A DNA stretch of 64,000 nucleotides from CAWKEY01 sp963848675 (lineage in GTDB: Bacteria; Pseudomonadota; Gammaproteobacteria; Methylococcales; Methylomonadaceae), in contig CAWKEY010000045.1 in assembly GCA_963848675.1 (NCBI GenBank), positions 1 through 64,000 on the forward strand, in the 5' to 3' direction. The notes beneath the pieces are model-generated. The model saw only the letters and a list, made by a program, of their open reading frames with translations, had not been told where the DNA came from and made no database searches. Below, one piece after another: positions 18,854 to 26,083 of the stretch; the first letter of the stretch is position 1, and each line of letters opens with the position of its first letter. Both the position numbers and the translations under genes were made by a program.

Positions 18854-19336
18854 ATGGACATTAATTCACGTATTTTTGGCAAACAAACCATCGACCCTGA
18901 AACCATCATTAGCTTTCCAAACGGAATTCCCGGCTTTGAAAGCCAGACCCGTTTCAAGCTCTTCCATCAGGAGGGTAATCCCATCATCTATTGGCTGCAA
19001 TCGCTGGACGATGAGAATCTCACTTTTTCTGTGGCGCATCCGTGTATTTTCAACATCAACTACAACTTTGTTTTAACGGATGCCGAAGAGGCGCTGTTGC
19101 AGCTTGAAAGCATCGACGATGTTCTGATTCTGATACTGCTGCATAAAGATGAAAGTGATCCCGCCTCTCGTCATCCGACCATTAAAGGCTCCATTAAATC
19201 GCCTTTGATCATTAACGGTAGCAAAAGAATAGGCATGCAAAAAATACTGGCGCGCATGGAGCAGAGCATCATCCTGACTGAAGCGCGCAATGAAATCGAC
19301 GTGACCGAGGGGCTGTGTATGCTTGCTGAGGCATGA
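18854..19336 (+). CDS. fliW: FliW-like CsrA antagonist
   Basis: A 160-residue FliW family protein. FliW binds CsrA and flagellin and so couples flagellin level to translation in Bacillus and epsilonproteobacteria. Family signatures are the opening SRIFGKQTIDPETIISFPNG followed by IPGFE, FKLFHQ and the central VAHPCIF segment, with NDV-type IDDVLILILLH. The ATG at 18854 follows TTGAGGAC, a good ribosome binding site; the TTG 12 bp upstream is less likely. No csrA or flagellar gene is nearby, so this is an orphan copy. Confidence 0.88.
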   Translation: MDINSRIFGKQTIDPETIISFPNGIPGFESQTRFKLFHQEGNPIIYWLQSLDDENLTFSVAHPCIFNINYNFVLTDAEEALLQLESIDDVLILILLHKDESDPASRHPTIKGSIKSPLIINGSKRIGMQKILARMEQSIILTEARNEIDVTEGLCMLAEA

Positions 19337-19481
19337 GCAGGAGGCAGGGAGAAATCCTCGGGCAGGGCAGTTGCCGGATGCTCCCTGCTGCTATCAACGT
19401 CGGAGGTAAAGCCGATAAGCGCTGAATAGTGACGAGTTTTTCTCTACCCGCACGCCAAATTAAAAATCGAGAAAGGATTGT
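19337..19481. terminator. Convergent gap with possible terminator hairpin
   Basis: Between convergent fliW and panD. GCAGGGAG near 19346 is complementary to CTCCCTGC near 19380, an 8-bp stem with a loop of about 30 nt, without a T-run. A weak terminator is the best guess. Confidence 0.3.
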
Positions 19482-19868
19482 TCAGGCCGCCGCAGCCTGA
19501 ACAGGAATGGAATGCGAAGAACGGATGACTTCGTTCTTTTCGTTGAAATAAATAAGGGTAGGCTTATAGCTTTCAAGTTCTTGCTGGTCATAGGAGGCAT
19601 AAGCGCAAACAATAATCAAATCACCGGGGCAAGCCAGGCGCGCGGCGGCGCCATTAACCGAAAATATGCCGGAACCTGCTTCGGCACGAATTGCGTACGT
19701 TGTAAAACGCGCACCATTATTTATGTTGTAAATCTGTATCTGTTCGTATTCCCTGATTCCAGATAGTTCGAGAATATTGCGATCGATAGCACATGAACCT
19801 TCATAACCCAGTTCAGAACGGGTTACCGTAGCCCTATGTAATTTCGCTTTAAGCATGGTTGTCTGCAT
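19482..19868 (-). CDS. panD: Aspartate 1-decarboxylase precursor
   Basis: Pyruvoyl enzyme making beta-alanine from aspartate for pantothenate synthesis. The 128-residue proenzyme has the self-cleavage Gly24-Ser25 in LGYEGSCAID, plus SGIREYEQIQIYNINNG, NGAAARLACPGDLIIV and a C-terminal NEKNEV. The start giving MQTTMLKAKLHRATVT fits the usual family N-terminus better than the internal ATG four residues later. It follows panC by 66 bp in the pcnB-folK-panB-panC-panD series. Confidence 0.95.
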   Translation of the reverse strand: MQTTMLKAKLHRATVTRSELGYEGSCAIDRNILELSGIREYEQIQIYNINNGARFTTYAIRAEAGSGIFSVNGAAARLACPGDLIIVCAYASYDQQELESYKPTLIYFNEKNEVIRSSHSIPVQAAAA

Positions 19869-19934
19869 AATAAAACAATAAAAATACGTACGAGAGCCGG
19901 AGATTATCCATTATTTGCAGTCCAGCATCAACTT

Positions 19935-20798
19935 TTAGAGCGCATCGGTCTTTTCCGGTACAGAAAAATAAAGGTTATCAATGAGCCGGGTTTTACCCAG
20001 CTTTGCCGCTGCCAGCAAAACCAGCTCGGCATCATTTTTCTGGGCTTTTCCCAAATCACGGCTGCGGCAAATAGCAAAATAATCCGGCTGAAAGCCGGCT
20101 TCCCGCAATAACACCATCGACTGTTGCTCTATTTCCGGGTACGGCTGGTTTTTTGCCAGCACGGCATCCCGGGCACGGCACAGGATTTGATAAAGCCGGG
20201 GCGCGACATGCCTTTCTTCGGCAGACAAGTAGCCATTGCGCGAGCTCATGGCCAGGCCGCTGGCTTCACGAACCGTATCCACGGCCACTATTTCAACAGG
20301 CATATTCAAATCCCGGACCATGGTGCGAATGACCGTCATTTGCTGAAAATCCTTCAGACCAAACAAGGCGAGATCCGGTTGCACGATATTCAACAATTTG
20401 CAGACCACTGTGGCAACCCCGGTAAAATGGCCCGGCCGTGAAGCCCCACAGTAGTCATCGGAGACGCCGCTTACCTGAACCACGGTTCTGGCGTCCGCTG
20501 CATACATTTCAGAGACGGGCGGAAGGAATAACATATCGATATCAGCGGCAGACAGTTTTTGCCGGTCTTCGTACTCGGTCCGGGGATAGCTCTCAAAATC
20601 TTCTCCAGGACCGAACTGGCTAGGATTAACAAAAATACTGACCACTATGCGGTCGGCTTTTTTTTGGGCTTCGCTAACCAGTTTTAAATGCCCGGCGTGC
20701 AGATTGCCCATCGTGGGGACGAAAGCGATGCGTTGACCGGTCATGCGCCAGGCGCTGACTGCGCTGCGCAATTCAGAGGCTGATTTAAGGGTTTGCAT
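19935..20798 (-). CDS. panC: Pantothenate synthetase
   Basis: ATP-dependent condensation of pantoate and beta-alanine to pantothenate. The 287-residue product has the HIGH-type motif PTMGNLHAGHLKLV, SIFVNPSQFGPGEDFESYPR and the KMSKS-equivalent MSSRNGYLS. It starts 5 bp after panB on the minus strand, consistent with one operon. It is complete and without unusual features. Confidence 0.96.
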   Translation of the reverse strand: MQTLKSASELRSAVSAWRMTGQRIAFVPTMGNLHAGHLKLVSEAQKKADRIVVSIFVNPSQFGPGEDFESYPRTEYEDRQKLSAADIDMLFLPPVSEMYAADARTVVQVSGVSDDYCGASRPGHFTGVATVVCKLLNIVQPDLALFGLKDFQQMTVIRTMVRDLNMPVEIVAVDTVREASGLAMSSRNGYLSAEERHVAPRLYQILCRARDAVLAKNQPYPEIEQQSMVLLREAGFQPDYFAICRSRDLGKAQKNDAELVLLAAAKLGKTRLIDNLYFSVPEKTDAL

Positions 20799-20803
20799 GA
20801 GGC

Positions 20804-21619
20804 TTAATAGCTGTGTTCGGAGGCAGGAAACTGTGACTGCTTGACAGCCTGGTGATAAGCGATAATGGCTTCCTGCAGGCTCGCGGCTCCGAGCATGAAA
20901 TCCCTGGAAAAGCGTGGCCTTTTGCCGAGGCCGATATTGAGCATGTCATACAGCACCAGCACTTGTCCATCGCACGCGAGGCCAGCGCCAATACCGATAA
21001 CAGGAATACTTAATTGTGTGCTGATGGCCTTGGCCAGCGCCGATGGAACACACTCCAGCACCAGCAGGCCGGCGCCGGCCTGTTCCAGTCTATGAGCATC
21101 GGCTAGAATTCTGTCGGCCTCGGCGCGATCCCTGCCTTGCACTTTGTACTGCCCCAGCTGATTAATGGATTGCGGCAGCAAGCCCAAATGTCCGCACACC
21201 GGAATGCCCTGTTCAACCAGAAAGCGCACAATTTCAATACGCGCACCTTCCAGCTTGATCATTTGCGCGCCGCCCGCCTGCATCAGCCTTGCCGCATTTT
21301 CCGCTGCCGACAAAGGGTTAAAATAGGTCATGAACGGCAGATCCGCCAACACAAATGCCCGGCGCCTGGCCTGGCTGACGCATCGGCTATGGTAAACCAT
21401 ATCATCGATACTGACCGGCAGCGTGCTGTCGTGGCCCTGAATCACCATGCCCAGCGAGTCGCCGACCAGCATCATGTCAACGCCCGCGTGATCAATAAGC
21501 GCGCTAAAACTGGCATCATAAGCCGTTAAGCAGCTGATTTTCTCGCCACGCTGTTTCATGGCGGCCAAATCAGTGATGGAAAGCGGTTTTGTTGCCGGTA
21601 CAGGGGGGTCTTGATGCAC
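20804..21619 (-). CDS. panB: 3-methyl-2-oxobutanoate hydroxymethyltransferase
   Basis: Transfers a hydroxymethyl group from 5,10-methylenetetrahydrofolate to 2-oxoisovalerate, the first committed step to pantoate. The 271-residue product has the family signatures KQRGEKISCLTAYDASFS, MLVGDSLGMV, the metal-binding loop LPVSIDDMVYH, KLEGA and GIGAGLACDGQVLV. It sits one base after folK and 5 bp before panC. Its folate cofactor and folK neighbour link the two pathways in one operon. Confidence 0.96.
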   Translation of the reverse strand: MHQDPPVPATKPLSITDLAAMKQRGEKISCLTAYDASFSALIDHAGVDMMLVGDSLGMVIQGHDSTLPVSIDDMVYHSRCVSQARRRAFVLADLPFMTYFNPLSAAENAARLMQAGGAQMIKLEGARIEIVRFLVEQGIPVCGHLGLLPQSINQLGQYKVQGRDRAEADRILADAHRLEQAGAGLLVLECVPSALAKAISTQLSIPVIGIGAGLACDGQVLVLYDMLNIGLGKRPRFSRDFMLGAASLQEAIIAYHQAVKQSQFPASEHSY

Positions 21620-21620
21620 G

Positions 21621-22124
21621 TCAGTCCAACCGTCTTAATCCGGCCAGCGGGCATTGCGCCAGCAGATCCGTAAGTTTGCCCTTGCCCGGCACCAGCAATT
21701 GCGGAGCAATTTCAGACAAGGGGTACAGCACGAAAGCCCTTTCGGAAAGCCCGGCATGCGGCACGATCAGATCCGGCACTGTAATTTGCTGGTCTCCGTA
21801 GAGCAGCAAATCCAGATCCAGGGTTCTTGCCCCCCAGCGTTCGCCGGTTCTTACCCGGCCCTGTTCATGCTCGATTTTTTGCAGGCAGCGCAGCAAATCC
21901 AGCGGCGGCAAGGTAGTGACAATCGCCATGACCGCATTGACATAATCGGGTTGATCTTGCGGGCCCATGGGTGGGCTTTGGTAGAGGCTGGAAAAGGCCA
22001 GTTCTTGTACGTTTGCCAGCGCGGCAATTTCCCGGCGCGCTGCTTTAATCTGCCCGGCCGGATCAGCAAGATTGCTGCCCAAGCCGATATAGGCCGTTAT
22101 CGAATCTGTTTTTGATGTTTTCAT
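21621..22124 (-). CDS. folK: 2-amino-4-hydroxy-6-hydroxymethyldihydropteridine pyrophosphokinase
   Basis: Transfers pyrophosphate from ATP to 6-hydroxymethyl-7,8-dihydropterin in folate biosynthesis. The 167-residue product has AYIGLGSNLADP at the N-terminus, the LYQSPPMGPQDQPDYVNAV loop, and the RWGARTLDLDLLLYG metal/ATP signature followed by VPHAGLSERAFVL. It follows pcnB by 26 bp and precedes panB by one base. Confidence 0.95.
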   Translation of the reverse strand: MKTSKTDSITAYIGLGSNLADPAGQIKAARREIAALANVQELAFSSLYQSPPMGPQDQPDYVNAVMAIVTTLPPLDLLRCLQKIEHEQGRVRTGERWGARTLDLDLLLYGDQQITVPDLIVPHAGLSERAFVLYPLSEIAPQLLVPGKGKLTDLLAQCPLAGLRRLD

Positions 22125-22150
22125 GTTGGCTGATATGGGCGCCGTCCGCC

Positions 22151-23521
22151 TTAGCTCTCCTGTTCTGCAGCGTCCGCGGCTTTACCGTCATTGCGGAAGT
22201 TTTTTTTTCGCCCAGATTTTGGCGCCGTGCGACGAGAAGGGCGGGTCATTTTTCTTTGTTCGGTTTCATCGGCATGCTGATACCGGGTCCACCACTGCGC
22301 CAACTCGGGATCGGCGCCGCCGGTTTCCGCGCGCAACAACAAAAAGTCATAGGCCGCCCTGAATCGCGGATGCAGTAACAAGCGGCTGGGTTTGGAGCCG
22401 GCGCGCGCATTAAACTTGGGCTGCAAACTCCAGACTTCGCGCATGGCAGTGCTGATATGCCGTGGCATTGCGGTAGCTTTAAGCTGTCTGGAAAGCACTT
22501 CGCTGATTGCTTCCTGATAGGCCAGGTATTCAATTTCGCCTTTTGCTATCTTTGATCTAGCCCTCATCACAACCGGCTCCCATAAAAAAGCGGCCAACAA
22601 AAAGTAGGCTGTGACGGTTTTACCCTCGGCAATCCGGTTATCCGAATTTTCCAGCGCCCTGATTAAAAACAGGCGAGGAAAGCCTTCTTCCTCGACGGCC
22701 AGACTGTTCTCCGTTTCCGGAAACAGTACCTGAAACAGGCCGTAATGTCTAAGCATTTCAAAGGTTTGCAGGGCATAGCCGGACAAAAACAGTTTTAATG
22801 CCTCATCATAAAGCCGGGCCGAAGGGATGCTGCTTAACAAATCAACCACCTTGTGCATGGCCTGTTCGCACGCAGGATCCAGATTAAAGCCGAGCTTGAC
22901 GGCAAAACGCACGGCTCGCAGCATACGCACCGGGTCTTCGCGAAAACGCGTTTCAGGATCCCCGATGAGCCGGAGCCTGCCAGCTTTATGATCGGTCATG
23001 CCGCCGGTATAGTCGATCACCGAAAAGTCTTTGATGTTGTAATACAGAGCATTGACCGTGAAGTCCCGGCGCCACACATCTTCTTCAATTTTGCCGTAAA
23101 CATTATCCCGCAGCAGGCGCCCTTCCTGATTCAACAAGGGTTTGTCGTTTTGCTCGCCGCCGGCACCGCGAAAGGTGGCAACTTCAATGATTTCCCGTCC
23201 AAAATGCACATGGGCGAGGCGAAATCTGCGCCCGATCAAGCGGCAATTGCGGAATACTTTTCTGACCTGATCTGGATCGGCATTGGTTACCACATCAAAA
23301 TCCTTGGGCTCCCGCCCCAGCAGCAAATCACGTACGCAGCCGCCGACCAGATACGCCTCAAAACCTGATTTTTGCAGCCTATACAATACCTTCAGGGCAT
23401 TTTCGCTGATCTGGGAGCGAGAAATATTGTGTTCCGCACGCGTGTAGACCCTGACTTGTGCAGCAACCGGCTCAGGCCCGCTTTTGACCGAATGAATAAG
23501 TTTTTTAAAAAAATTTAAAAT
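22151..23521 (-). CDS. pcnB: Poly(A) polymerase I, apparent AUU start
   Basis: Adds poly(A) tails to RNA 3' ends, promoting exonucleolytic decay. The nucleotidyltransferase head is clear: LVGGCVRDLLLGREPKDFDV, NCRLIGRRFRLAHV and IIEVATFRG; a basic tail (SRRTAPKSGRKK) ends the protein. The only ATG/GTG/TTG before the head is a TTG at 23386, but that would cut off conserved residues. In-frame codons upstream encode VYTRAEHNISRSQISENALKVL, a typical PcnB lead-in, and FFKKLIHSVKS. No ATG, GTG or TTG occurs between the upstream in-frame TAA and 23386. ATT codons at 23524 and 23521 are the best starts. E. coli pcnB is known to start at AUU. The product would be about 456 residues. Confidence 0.85.
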   Translation of the reverse strand: MLNFFKKLIHSVKSGPEPVAAQVRVYTRAEHNISRSQISENALKVLYRLQKSGFEAYLVGGCVRDLLLGREPKDFDVVTNADPDQVRKVFRNCRLIGRRFRLAHVHFGREIIEVATFRGAGGEQNDKPLLNQEGRLLRDNVYGKIEEDVWRRDFTVNALYYNIKDFSVIDYTGGMTDHKAGRLRLIGDPETRFREDPVRMLRAVRFAVKLGFNLDPACEQAMHKVVDLLSSIPSARLYDEALKLFLSGYALQTFEMLRHYGLFQVLFPETENSLAVEEEGFPRLFLIRALENSDNRIAEGKTVTAYFLLAAFLWEPVVMRARSKIAKGEIEYLAYQEAISEVLSRQLKATAMPRHISTAMREVWSLQPKFNARAGSKPSRLLLHPRFRAAYDFLLLRAETGGADPELAQWWTRYQHADETEQRKMTRPSRRTAPKSGRKKNFRNDGKAADAAEQES

Positions 23522-23598
23522 AATCGTAATCTCTGTTTGTTTTTATAATTTTAACAATCATATCATTTCATTCATTTTTGCCCAATCAACAGCTTTCT

Positions 23599-23628
23599 TT
23601 TACATTCCGCTTTTGGATATAGTAGAAT
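23599..23628 (+). promoter_or_regulatory. Possible sigma70-type promoter upstream of membrane genes
   Basis: TTTACA at 23599-23604 and TAGAAT at 23623-23628 are separated by 18 bp, in the divergent region between pcnB and the small membrane ORF at 23725. A short CACTAA/TTAGTG hairpin lies just downstream. Weak but sensible placement. Confidence 0.3.
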
Positions 23629-23745
23629 CCTTTTTCGTTTTTGAACGCTATCCTGGTTTGTGTGTTTAGCACGGCCGGGTAAGACCGGGCAACCCTAATT
23701 TTTAAAAACGTGCACTAATTTTTAGTGTGCTTGATGGAATTTGTT

Positions 23746-23925
23746 ATGTGCAAAAAGATTCTTAATGCCTTGATTGACCAACCTCTTATAACCAGCCTTT
23801 TTGTAACAGATTTCCTGATTCTTCTGTTCCATAGGCCGCCGTTTTTATTCTCATTGGCGATGCTGGCTGCGCTGGTTGCGATGTGCATGTATTTTGGCCA
23901 AAAATTAGCCTTATTCAAAATTTAA
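23746..23925 (+). CDS. Small hydrophobic protein of unknown function
   Basis: A possible protein of about 59 residues starting at the ATG at 23746 (MCKKILNALIDQPLITSL), with two hydrophobic stretches (LFVTDFLILLF and FLFSLAMLAALVAMCMYFG). Longer starts at 23734 and 23725 (GTG) are also open. It ends with TAA immediately before the TTG start of the RDD gene, in the same reading frame. No clear ribosome binding site is visible. It may be a real small membrane protein or a leader; I do not recognise a family. Confidence 0.4.
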   Translation: MCKKILNALIDQPLITSLFVTDFLILLFHRPPFLFSLAMLAALVAMCMYFGQKLALFKI

Positions 23926-24393
23926 TTGTTCTGGACGGCAAAGCAAAAAACCTTACAACCAGGCAGCGGTACTTTGCCGGCGCCGGGTTTATTGCGCCGT
24001 CTGGCGGCAATTGTCTACGATCTGCTGCTGCTGCTTGCCTTATTGTTTGTCGCAACGGCACTGCTGCTGCCGATTAATGCCGGTGAAGCATTTACCTCCC
24101 GGCAAGTTTTTTACCCCTTCTATCTGCTCGTTATCAGCTTCTTCTTTTATGCCTGGTTCTGGACGCACGGCGGACAGACTCTGGGTCTGCGCGCCTGGAA
24201 AATAAAAGTGCTTACCTTCGACCGCGCGCCTATCAGCTGGCAACAAGCCTTGTTGCGGTTTATCGCCGCTATTATGTCATGGGCGGCGTGCGGATTGGGT
24301 TTTTGGTGGATACTGATTGATAAAAACCATCGCAGCTGGCATGACAGCCTTTCAAAAACGGCTCTGTTTTTAGACGAGCCCGGCCCAAAATGA
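23926..24393 (+). CDS. RDD family membrane protein
   Basis: A 155-residue RDD-domain inner membrane protein. Visible: AGLLRRL-type opening (LPAPGLLRRLAAIVYDLLLL), a first helix (about 29-48), FYPFYLLVISFFFYAWFWT as the second, GGQTLGLRAWKIKV, a third helix, and LIDKNHRSWHDSLSKT. These are the standard R, D and D positions, with three helices. RDD proteins are of uncertain function, some with transport roles. The only available start is TTG at 23926, directly after an in-frame TAA; a true start may lie in an alternative frame or be affected by an indel. Confidence 0.8.
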   Translation: MFWTAKQKTLQPGSGTLPAPGLLRRLAAIVYDLLLLLALLFVATALLLPINAGEAFTSRQVFYPFYLLVISFFFYAWFWTHGGQTLGLRAWKIKVLTFDRAPISWQQALLRFIAAIMSWAACGLGFWWILIDKNHRSWHDSLSKTALFLDEPGPK

Positions 24394-24725
24394 TCGCCAA
24401 ACCCGGCTGTAGAAAATTAAGACAAGGGTAAAAATGTTCTCGGCATCTTCAATTTCAGCGGCTATACAGATAAGACTTCCGGCAAGCCACTCAAAAAACC
24501 TGCACGCCAGGACAGTCAAAATTCCCCTGGCATGTTTAAAAACGTCAGGAGCGGCCGAGCGCAAGGAGTCCTGAGCTTATAAACCGGAGTTTATTTCGTG
24601 TACATTAGCGTTTCGAGCACCGGGTGCTGCAACAGCTACTAACAAGGCGCCAAAGAACATTTGCCATTTCTTCACAAATCCAGACTACATTTAAGCAAAC
24701 TCATACACTTACTGGCGAGGCATCG
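24394..24725. other. Intergenic region
   Basis: Between the RDD gene and the HDOD gene. It contains a 46-codon open frame at 24434 without a ribosome binding site, which I do not call. I see no convincing promoter or RNA element here, although the HDOD promoter must lie within it. Confidence 0.4.
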
Positions 24726-26078
24726 ATGAATTGGTTCAAGCGTTTTACAAAAAAAACAGAGTCCGGCGTCATAATGGCAAAGACTGCTGCCGGCCCGCCT
24801 GAGAACGCAGGGCTTCGGCCGAGCTGCACCGCGCCGCTTGCCACTGAAAATAAAAAACTGCCGCTGGCAACCTTAAAAAAATTCGTACCCTTGCGCGATA
24901 TGGATGATGAGGCGGTTGCACAATTCACCGGCACCCTGTTCAGCTATGCACCGAAATCCATTCTATTTACACGCGGCCAGCAAACCGATGCCGTTTACTA
25001 CCTGCTCAAAGGCAGTGTGCAACTGCAGCCTGATTGCGAGAATGACTATACGCTGACCGATACTTCTCCACTCGCCAATTTGCCGCTAAATAGCGGTAAA
25101 CGCTGTGGAGCAACGGCCATCGCCACGACCAAGGTTGAGATTCTTGCCATTTCGCAAAAATTAATCAACGTTTGGACCGATAAAAGCCGTACTCAGGCAG
25201 CTACCATTGAGGTTGTGGATTTTGATCTTCCCGAGGAAATTACCGGCAACCGGTTTTTTAACAGTTTTACTGCCGCCTACCACGAAAACAAGCTGAGCCT
25301 GCCTTCTTTGCCGCATGTGGCATTAAAGCTGAAAGAAGCAATGCGCGGCGATATCAGTATCGAAGAAGCTGTTGAAATCATCCAGATTGACGCGCCTATC
25401 GTCACCAAGCTGATTCAAGTCGCCAACAGCGCACTGTATGCGCCGGTGTCCCGCATCACCAATGGCCACAGTGCCGTTACTTGGCTGGGTCTGGAGGCAA
25501 CACGCAATCTGGTCACGAGCATCAGCATGAAGCAGTTGTTCCAGAGCAAAGACCCAGCGCTTATGAAACAAATGCGGGATTTATGGAAAAACAGTCTGTA
25601 TGTATCCAGCCTGAGCTTTGTCCTTGCACAAGAATCCGCTTCTGTCGATCCTGAAGACGCCTTATTGGCCGGCTTGATCTGTGACATAGGCACCATACCT
25701 ATCCTGCATTTCGCCGAACAATATCCCGATGAATATCCTGAAGTTGAGCTGCAAGCGGCAATTCCGGTACTCAGTCCACCGGTAGGTAGCTTGGTGCTCC
25801 ATACCCTGGGTTTCCCCGAAGAATTGACGCAGATCCCACGACATGCCGAGGACTGGTTTTACGAAAGCGGTAACCCTCAACTGAATCTTACCGAGATCGT
25901 CATTCTGGCCAAATTACACAGCTATATAGGCTCCGGCAAATTTAAAGAACTGCCGTACATCAACTCTATTCCGGCTTATGTAAAGCTGAGCAACGGTAAA
26001 CTGGACGCTGACTTTTCCCTGAACCTGCTGCATAAAGCGCAACAGCGCATTAATGCCGCCATGAGCATCTTTTCCTGA
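24726..26078 (+). CDS. Cyclic-nucleotide-binding-like / HDOD domain signalling protein
   Basis: A 450-residue cytosolic protein. Residues about 55-165 look like a cNMP-binding beta-roll (KFVPLRDMDDEAVAQFTG, ILFTRGQQTDAVYYLLKGSV). Residues about 195-400 form an HDOD domain, with LPSLPHVALKLKEAM, the DAPIVTKLIQVANSALY helix and VTWLGLEATRNLV. HDOD proteins are non-hydrolytic relatives of HD-GYP enzymes used in regulatory signalling. The ATG at 24726 is preferred because GAGGC precedes it; the longer ORF begins at a weakly placed codon. It precedes prlC by 5 bp and may be cotranscribed. Confidence 0.82.
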   Translation: MNWFKRFTKKTESGVIMAKTAAGPPENAGLRPSCTAPLATENKKLPLATLKKFVPLRDMDDEAVAQFTGTLFSYAPKSILFTRGQQTDAVYYLLKGSVQLQPDCENDYTLTDTSPLANLPLNSGKRCGATAIATTKVEILAISQKLINVWTDKSRTQAATIEVVDFDLPEEITGNRFFNSFTAAYHENKLSLPSLPHVALKLKEAMRGDISIEEAVEIIQIDAPIVTKLIQVANSALYAPVSRITNGHSAVTWLGLEATRNLVTSISMKQLFQSKDPALMKQMRDLWKNSLYVSSLSFVLAQESASVDPEDALLAGLICDIGTIPILHFAEQYPDEYPEVELQAAIPVLSPPVGSLVLHTLGFPEELTQIPRHAEDWFYESGNPQLNLTEIVILAKLHSYIGSGKFKELPYINSIPAYVKLSNGKLDADFSLNLLHKAQQRINAAMSIFS

Positions 26079-26083
26079 AAACC

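Noticed and set aside
24434..24574. 46-codon plus-strand frame before the HDOD gene.
   Set aside because: No ribosome binding site and no recognisable feature.
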